Positions 23,987 to 31,688 of a DNA stretch of 31,688 nucleotides are shown in pieces. The notes under the pieces are model-generated. The model searched no databases and was not told the origin of the DNA. It was given only the letters and a program-made list of their open reading frames with translations. Source of the DNA: Pseudomonadota bacterium (GTDB lineage: Bacteria > Desulfobacterota > Desulfovibrionia > Desulfovibrionales > Desulfovibrionaceae); NCBI GenBank assembly GCA_023403845.1, contig JAEYDL010000024.1, positions 1 through 31,688 of the forward strand, read 5' to 3'. The position numbers were made by a program, and so were the translations under genes. Position 1 is the stretch's first letter. Each line of letters begins with the position of its first letter.

Positions 23987-24383
23987 GTACGGCAGCCGGC
24001 TTCTGCGGCCGGAAAAGCGCCGTGGACATCCAGTCCCGCCTTCTCTCCTGATTCTTCTTGCTGATTCGGCCAGCGGTTACGATTTCGGTTCGCGCACGGA
24101 TTCTGCTGATAAAGAATGTGACGCTCATGTCGTTCATCTTCCGGATTATCCGGTCACAGAGGGCGCTGCGCATGCCCTGCCGCTCGCCATGCCGTCTGTC
24201 GCTCTCCCTACGTGCGCATGTCGGCGGTTCCCTTGTCGGGAGATTGTGCCGGATGGTCCGTGAAGGAAGGCTGCCTGCAGCGAAGTTTTCTTTGAACGTG
24301 TGGAGAAGATACCTTTTTATCCGTTTTTGTCCGGAGTCCGGACCCGGGGCGGCAAGAGCGGCGAGCTGGTCGCGCCGGTCTTC
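23987..24383. other. Intergenic region between convergent genes
   Basis: No coding sequence or known element is supported in these 397 bp. Open frames here lack ribosome sites. Confidence 0.5.
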
Positions 24384-24425
24384 GCATGAGAAACGCCGTC
24401 CCGGTCGGGACGGCGTTTCTCATGC
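24384..24425. terminator. Perfect 20-bp palindrome, likely terminator of TRAP system 4
   Basis: GCATGAGAAACGCCGTCCCG (24384-24403) pairs perfectly with 24406-24425 across a 2-base centre. AAACGCC...GGCGTTT makes it usable from both sides. It lies 46 bases after the dctM stop on the minus strand, between convergent genes. Confidence 0.75.
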
Positions 24426-24470
24426 AGGAATGGGAGGAGAACCATGCGTTCTCTTCGATCATAGACAGAC

Positions 24471-25754
24471 TTAATGCATGCCGGATGTCATATACAGCGA
24501 CAGTTCGGGTACATAGGCCACGATGGCGAGCATGATGATAAGGGTAATAATAAAGGGGATCGCGGCTACGCTGAGTCGTTCGATGCTGATTTTGGCGATG
24601 CTCGACCCGATAAACAGGGTCATGCCGACGGGCGGAGTCTGTCCGGCAACCGCGAAGCTGACCAGCATGACCACGCCGAAGTGAACAGGATCCACGCCCA
24701 TGGCTCCAATCAGCGGCATGACCAGAGGCGTCACGATGAGAATGATGGCCACGGCTTCAAGGAACATGCCGAGGATGAGCAGAATGACGAGAATGAGCGC
24801 CATCAGGATGTATTTGTTGGTGGTGATGCCCATGAGGAAGGAGAGCACTGCGTTGGACATGTTGTAATACATCATGATCTGGCCCAGGGCTGTGGCCGAG
24901 GCCACCACGAGAAAGATGGCGGCGTTGACCTTGACCGTGCTCTTGAGGATTTCAAGCAGTTTTCTGGCGGTCATGGAACGCATGATCAGGCATTCGGCGA
25001 TCAGCGCGTACACTACGGCGATGGCGCCTGCCTCCGTGGGCGTGGCCAGTCCTCCGTAGATGCCGCCGAGCACGATGACGGGCACGAGCAGAGCCCATTT
25101 GGCGTCGTTCAGAGCCGTGAGGGTTTCCCGGAGTGTGGCGCGCTTCGTACCCTTGCCGAATCCCTTGCGGCGGCAGATGCAGTAGCTGAGGATCATGAGC
25201 GCGAGAGCAATGAGCAGGCCCGGAACCACCGAGGCGATGAACAGGTCGCTGACCGAGACCCCCGCCGTGGAGCCGTAGACGATCAGCGGGATGCTTGGAG
25301 GAATCATGATGCCGAGACAGCCAGAGGTGGAGTTCACTGCGGCGGAAAATTCCCGTGAATAGCCTTCTTCCTGCATGGCGGGGATCATGATGCCGCCCAC
25401 GGCTGCCACTGTGGCGGCCGCCGAACCGCTGAGCGCGCCGTAGAACAGGCAGGTCAGCACGGTAATGTGGGCCATGCCCCCGGGAATATGCCCCACGAGA
25501 CAGCGAGATACGGCGAGCAGGGAGTTGGCCATGGTTCCTTTCTGCATGATTTCCCCGGCGAGGATGAAGAAGGGAACGGCCATGAGCGGGAACGAGTCCA
25601 GCGCTCCGAACATTTTCTGAGCCAGAAAGACCGCTGGCAGGTCGCCGACCATCATGCCCGCGAAGACGGCGAGTCCGATGGAAACGCCGATGGGCACGGA
25701 CAAGACCAGCAGGACGATGAGGGTTCCAAAGGTGGTTACGAGAACAGGATCCAT
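24471..25754 (-). CDS. dctM: TRAP transporter large permease subunit DctM (system 4)
   Basis: A 427-residue inner-membrane sodium-coupled transport subunit, starting MDPVLVTTFGTLIVLLVLSV. Landmarks: FPLMAVPFFILAGEIMQKG, LSGSAAATVAAVGGIM, GIMIPPSIPLIVYG, ATPTEAGAIAVVYAL and QTPPVGMTLF. The start at 25754 has GGGGGA about five bases upstream; the longer frame to 25844 is not family-like. It is clearly different from the other three DctM proteins. The 122-bp gap to dctQ is unusually wide for a dctQM pair. Confidence 0.92.
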   Translation of the reverse strand: MDPVLVTTFGTLIVLLVLSVPIGVSIGLAVFAGMMVGDLPAVFLAQKMFGALDSFPLMAVPFFILAGEIMQKGTMANSLLAVSRCLVGHIPGGMAHITVLTCLFYGALSGSAAATVAAVGGIMIPAMQEEGYSREFSAAVNSTSGCLGIMIPPSIPLIVYGSTAGVSVSDLFIASVVPGLLIALALMILSYCICRRKGFGKGTKRATLRETLTALNDAKWALLVPVIVLGGIYGGLATPTEAGAIAVVYALIAECLIMRSMTARKLLEILKSTVKVNAAIFLVVASATALGQIMMYYNMSNAVLSFLMGITTNKYILMALILVILLILGMFLEAVAIILIVTPLVMPLIGAMGVDPVHFGVVMLVSFAVAGQTPPVGMTLFIGSSIAKISIERLSVAAIPFIITLIIMLAIVAYVPELSLYMTSGMH

Positions 25755-25876
25755 GACTATCCCCCTGATGCGCTGAGGTGTCGAACAATTCCGTTCCGGC
25801 AGATGGAATGCGTCCGGAAGTTGGCGTTCCGTAGCGTGCGGCACTGCCTCCGGACAGGTGTTCCTTGAACGATTCT

Positions 25877-26401
25877 CTAGAGCGAAGCTGCCGCCTGATC
25901 CGTATCAAACGTTTCCGCATCCTCACCGCGCAGTACGCGCACGGTCCGGATGACGGACTGAATGCCCATCAGTCCGAAGCCGATGGGCATGGCCAGCCAG
26001 ATGATCCATGCCGGAAGCTGCATGGCCGGCGTCAGTTGTTCGGACCAGCGGATGTTCGTGATGGATTCCATGCCCGCATAAACCATGATGAGACAGAAGA
26101 TGAGGCACATGAGACAGGCGAAGGCGTGGATGGCTTTGCGCAGTCGCGGACCGACAAGGCTGCGCAGAACTGTCATCTGCAGATGGGCATCGCTTTTCAT
26201 GGCGTAGCTGCATCCGAACATGACGGACCAGATGGAAAGATAGCGGGCCAGCTCCTCCGTCCAGTCCAGAGAATTCTGGAGGACATAACGGCAAAATACC
26301 TGAACGGAAACGATGACGACGAGGATGCCTAACGAGATGACGCTTATCACCACATCAATGTTGTTGATGGCGCCCCATGGGGAAAAGGATTTCTTGCTCA
26401 T
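25877..26401 (-). CDS. dctQ: TRAP transporter small permease subunit DctQ (system 4)
   Basis: A 174-residue inner-membrane protein with four hydrophobic segments and the DctQ core FCRYVLQNSLDWTEELARYL followed by SIWSVMFGCSYAMKSDAHLQ. The start at 26401 has GGAG five bases upstream; the frame extends to 26551 but only as low-complexity Arg/Pro-rich sequence. No dctP is adjacent on either side, so the binding protein must be encoded elsewhere. Confidence 0.9.
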   Translation of the reverse strand: MSKKSFSPWGAINNIDVVISVISLGILVVIVSVQVFCRYVLQNSLDWTEELARYLSIWSVMFGCSYAMKSDAHLQMTVLRSLVGPRLRKAIHAFACLMCLIFCLIMVYAGMESITNIRWSEQLTPAMQLPAWIIWLAMPIGFGLMGIQSVIRTVRVLRGEDAETFDTDQAAASL

Positions 26402-26586
26402 GAAATCTCCATTTTGTCGTCGTGCCGGCTGCATTCGTGGGCGGGGCCAGGGGCGCCTCGCCGGAAAGGAAGACCGCAAAGGATCACGCTGCGGACGGGA
26501 ACGACGATTGAAGAATGTACGGGAAGGGGAACGCGGGGCGTTCCGCCTCACGATATCCGTCCAGAAGAACGGACACAGGAGATTCG

Positions 26587-26961
26587 TCAGGCAAGAGGAG
26601 GGGCGAGAGGGAGGGGCGGCCAGCCCTGAATGCCGCAGAGAGGGAGAAGCATGTTGCTGCCGCGAACAAGGACAATCGACTCGACCGGACTGTCGAGGTA
26701 AAGCCGCGGGATGGTGCAGGCTGCAGGTTCCGGTCCTTCATTCTGGCGATTTTTGCTGTTGTCCTGCTGGACCGGAGTTCTGACTTCCAGCAGCGGCTGC
26801 GGCGCGGGGTCGGCGGAATAAAGCGTGACGCTCGTGTCGGTGTCGAGGCTGCGGGCGGCAACGTGCGTCATGTCCGGACGAGTGCTGCAGAGCAGCATGA
26901 GCACGAACAGGATGTACCATGCTCTCTGCAGAACAAATCGTGTGGGACGACGGCGATTCAT
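26587..26961 (-). CDS. Small hypothetical protein, possibly exported
   Basis: A 124-residue frame not recognised as any family. It begins MNRRRPTRFVLQRAWYILFV with a basic N-terminus and one hydrophobic segment (about residues 14-26), like a signal peptide or anchor; the rest is hydrophilic then proline-rich. GAGG lies five bases before the ATG. It sits upstream of dctQ of system 4, where a dctP would be expected, but does not look like one. It could be a spurious frame in GC-rich DNA. Confidence 0.35.
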   Translation of the reverse strand: MNRRRPTRFVLQRAWYILFVLMLLCSTRPDMTHVAARSLDTDTSVTLYSADPAPQPLLEVRTPVQQDNSKNRQNEGPEPAACTIPRLYLDSPVESIVLVRGSNMLLPLCGIQGWPPLPLAPPLA

Positions 26962-27019
26962 GCTGGCCTCAAAGAAAAGGAATGACGGCGTGTTGTTGCC
27001 GGGGAGTCATGCCTGCAGG

Positions 27020-27054
27020 AAAAAAGTCCGGGACCGATGGAGGACGGTCCCGGA
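27020..27054 (-). terminator. Intrinsic terminator of the short-chain dehydrogenase gene
   Basis: On the minus strand TCCGGGACCG (27054-27045), an 8-base loop and CGGTCCCGGA (27036-27027) are followed by C and a six-base T-run (27025-27020). It starts 11 bases past the stop and isolates the dehydrogenase from TRAP system 4. Confidence 0.9.
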
Positions 27055-27065
27055 ACCGGAGAGCG

Positions 27066-27818
27066 TTAGTCCTTGCGATAGAAGGCCCAGCCGCCGTCGG
27101 ACTGGCAGACGGGCATCAGTTCCATTTTCAGCACGTTCATGTGCGGAGGCAGATTGACGGACCACCAGATGGCTTCGGCGATATCCTGCGGGGTCAGCGG
27201 ATCCGTGCCGTCATAGGCGGCTTCGGAAACCGTGGTGTCGCCCTTGTAGCGGACGGCCATGAATTCGGTGTGCAACAGACCGGGTTCGATGCTGGTTACC
27301 CGAATGGGCGTGCCGAGCACATCGACCTTGAGGTTGCGGTTGAAGTGATTCACGAAGGCCTTGCTCGCCGAATACACGTTGCCGCCCTTGAATGCGCGGG
27401 AACCGGCCACGGAGCCGATATTGACGATGTGACCCTTGTTGCGTTCGATCATCCCGGGGAGGATGGCGCGGGTGCAGTAGAGCAGTCCCTTGATGTTGGT
27501 GTCGATCATGGCGTCCCAGTCGTCAAGATTGGACGTCTGAGCCGGGTCGGACCCTACGGAGAGACCGGCATTGTTGAGCAGGACGTCGATGTCCGCAAAC
27601 TTTTCGGGAAGATTGGAGAAAGCCTTTTCCACGGCTTCGCGGCTCTGGACGTCAAAGTTCAGGGGCAGAAAACAGTCGCCGAGTTCCGCGGCAAGTTTGT
27701 CCAGGCGTTCCTTGCGGCGACCGGTGCCGATGACGTTCCAGCCTTCACGGGCAAAGCGGCGGGCGGTTTCCAGACCGACGCCGGAAGTGACGCCGGTGAT
27801 GCAAATGGTACGGGTCAT
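27066..27818 (-). CDS. Short-chain dehydrogenase, YdfG-like (3-hydroxyacid dehydrogenase)
   Basis: A 250-residue classical SDR that oxidises or reduces a small hydroxy acid or aldehyde with NAD(P). Visible: ITGVTSGVGLETA (cofactor loop), LLNNAGLSVG, catalytic S136, Y149 and K153 (NVYSASK), and a YdfG-type C-terminus ending in NVLKMELMPVCQS. R35/R36 after the second strand favours NADP. GGAGG lies six bases before ATG 27818. YdfG acts on serine, allo-threonine and 3-hydroxypropionate; the related IsfD reduces sulfoacetaldehyde. It is monocistronic, with a sigma-54-type promoter 80 bp upstream and a strong terminator. Confidence 0.9.
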   Translation of the reverse strand: MTRTICITGVTSGVGLETARRFAREGWNVIGTGRRKERLDKLAAELGDCFLPLNFDVQSREAVEKAFSNLPEKFADIDVLLNNAGLSVGSDPAQTSNLDDWDAMIDTNIKGLLYCTRAILPGMIERNKGHIVNIGSVAGSRAFKGGNVYSASKAFVNHFNRNLKVDVLGTPIRVTSIEPGLLHTEFMAVRYKGDTTVSEAAYDGTDPLTPQDIAEAIWWSVNLPPHMNVLKMELMPVCQSDGGWAFYRKD

Positions 27819-27895
27819 GGGATTCCTCCGGAAATAAATTGTTGAAGGGAAAGAGCGCATGGTTGCTGCGCTTGTCTGCACCTGTTTTTCAAAAT

Positions 27896-27914
27896 AAAGC
27901 AAGAACAGTGCCAG
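27896..27914 (-). promoter_or_regulatory. Sigma-54 (-24/-12) promoter of the short-chain dehydrogenase
   Basis: On the minus strand CTGGCACTGTTCTTGCTTT: TGGCAC (27913-27908), five bases, TTGC (27902-27899). This is a full match to the TGGCAC-N5-TTGC core. The start would lie near 27887, about 69 bases before the ATG. Confidence 0.72.
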
Positions 27915-28184
27915 AGAAAAGAGTGTTGGAATCTTCTTTGCGCCCCCCAGGAGTTATCCTTTTTCTGCTCGGGATGTGGTCTGTCCGAGTGGATTACGCC
28001 CCGCGTCCGTTGTGCGGCTTGAAGATCGGCACAGGGGCAGCAGACCCGGGAACGTGCCGTTTTGCTTTCGTCGGGGGATTCTCGCAGGAAAGAGTGTGTC
28101 CTGGAACGTTCCCGCAGGCTTTGAGAAGATGCGTCTGTTTCGTATCCACGATCGGAAGATTCGGGGATGGAAAGGACAAAAAAA

Positions 28185-28214
28185 TCATTCAAAAAGAATC
28201 ATTCAAAATAAAAC
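28185..28214 (-). promoter_or_regulatory. Tandem 14-bp palindromic units, candidate activator (UAS) site
   Basis: ATTCAAAAAGAATC (28187-28200) and ATTCAAAATAAAAC (28201-28214), preceded by TC. The stretch matches 22504-22527 at 22 of 24 positions although surrounding DNA differs. It lies about 270 bp upstream of the dehydrogenase -24 element, as expected for an enhancer. The rest of 27915-28382 shows no gene. Confidence 0.6.
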
Positions 28215-28382
28215 ATTTCGCTTTGCGTGCATGAAGGCTGCAACGCAGCGGCATTCCGAAAGTCGGGCGACGTTTGCCGGAGATGGCGGACCGTATGGCA
28301 GCGCGGAAAGACGGGGTGGCTGCTGTCCGGAGTTTCTGCAGGAATGCGGGGAGACGGAAGCGAATGGCGAAAAGGCGAACGG

Positions 28383-28411
28383 AAAGGGGCCGCCCCATGC
28401 GAGGCGGCCCC
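28383..28411 (-). terminator. Terminator of the PFOR gene
   Basis: On the minus strand GGGGCCGCC (28411-28403) pairs perfectly with 28394-28386 around an 8-base loop, followed by TTTCC. It lies 32 bases past the PFOR stop. Confidence 0.7.
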
Positions 28412-28443
28412 AATGCGGAGTGTTGTTACGGCATTGCGTGATG

Positions 28444-31688
<3,245 letters not shown>

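Noticed and set aside
22695..24173. 492-codon minus-strand frame opposite mutarotase 2
   Set aside because: Antisense shadow of the mutarotase that also runs through its terminator; no start signal.

Overview
The window is a 31.7-kb gene-dense stretch from an anaerobic bacterium. It holds pyruvate:ferredoxin oxidoreductase (PFOR), four sets of TRAP-transporter membrane genes, ferredoxin-like and nickel-cofactor proteins, and strong Shine-Dalgarno sites. The PFOR reads like the Desulfovibrio type but lacks its C-terminal extension. A gut or sediment Desulfovibrionaceae-like bacterium, or possibly a Synergistota member, fits best; this is inference from gene content, not a phylogenetic placement. 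No tRNA, rRNA, CRISPR, transposase, integrase or replication gene was seen.

The two window ends are the same 27 bases. Joining them at this overlap makes one uninterrupted 1173-residue PFOR from the N-terminal piece at 304-1 (minus) and the remainder at 31661-28444 (minus). The window therefore behaves like a circular or tandemly repeated unit of 31,661 bp, or like a contig bounded by two PFOR copies.

Layout, left to right. 1-2954 (minus): IclR regulator, then AEC permease, a 2-hydroxydienoate-hydratase-like enzyme and PFOR, the last two tightly coupled. 3223-6205 (minus): galactonate-dehydratase-like enolase-superfamily enzyme, a 3-hydroxyacid dehydrogenase with an unusual substrate motif, and a metallo-beta-lactamase-fold hydrolase. 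6206-6675: an AT-rich divergent promoter region. 6676-11866 (plus): aldose 1-epimerase, DUF362-ferredoxin protein, LarB, a LarC that stops after its first domain, and a LarA-like racemase/epimerase. 12136-15161 (plus): TRAP system 1 (dctPQM). 15547-16728: iron-type alcohol dehydrogenase. 16862-19748: TRAP system 2 (dctPQM). 20186-22378: TRAP system 3 (dctQM only, a close duplicate of system 1). 22842-23882: a second aldose 1-epimerase. 24471-26401 (minus): TRAP system 4 (dctQM only), preceded by a small possible exported protein. 27066-27818 (minus): a YdfG-like short-chain dehydrogenase. 28444 to the end (minus): PFOR.

Read together, the genes look like an uptake and catabolic island for sugars or sugar acids, possibly including sulfonated ones. 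TRAP systems import organic acids; mutarotases, a candidate lactonase, an aldonate dehydratase, a candidate Lar-type C2 epimerase and several dehydrogenases process them; PFOR takes pyruvate to acetyl-CoA. No aldolase is present, so the pathway is incomplete here and its substrate is unproven.

Two regulatory themes stand out. TRAP systems 1 and 3 share a TTGACG-N17-[C/A]ATAAT promoter followed by a near-identical 27-bp element with two ATGAAA boxes 20 bp apart. The second aldose epimerase and the short-chain dehydrogenase each have a -24/-12 (sigma-54) promoter with tandem 14-bp ATTC-N5-GAATC units about 230-270 bp upstream, which suggests an undescribed sigma-54 enhancer-binding-protein regulon.
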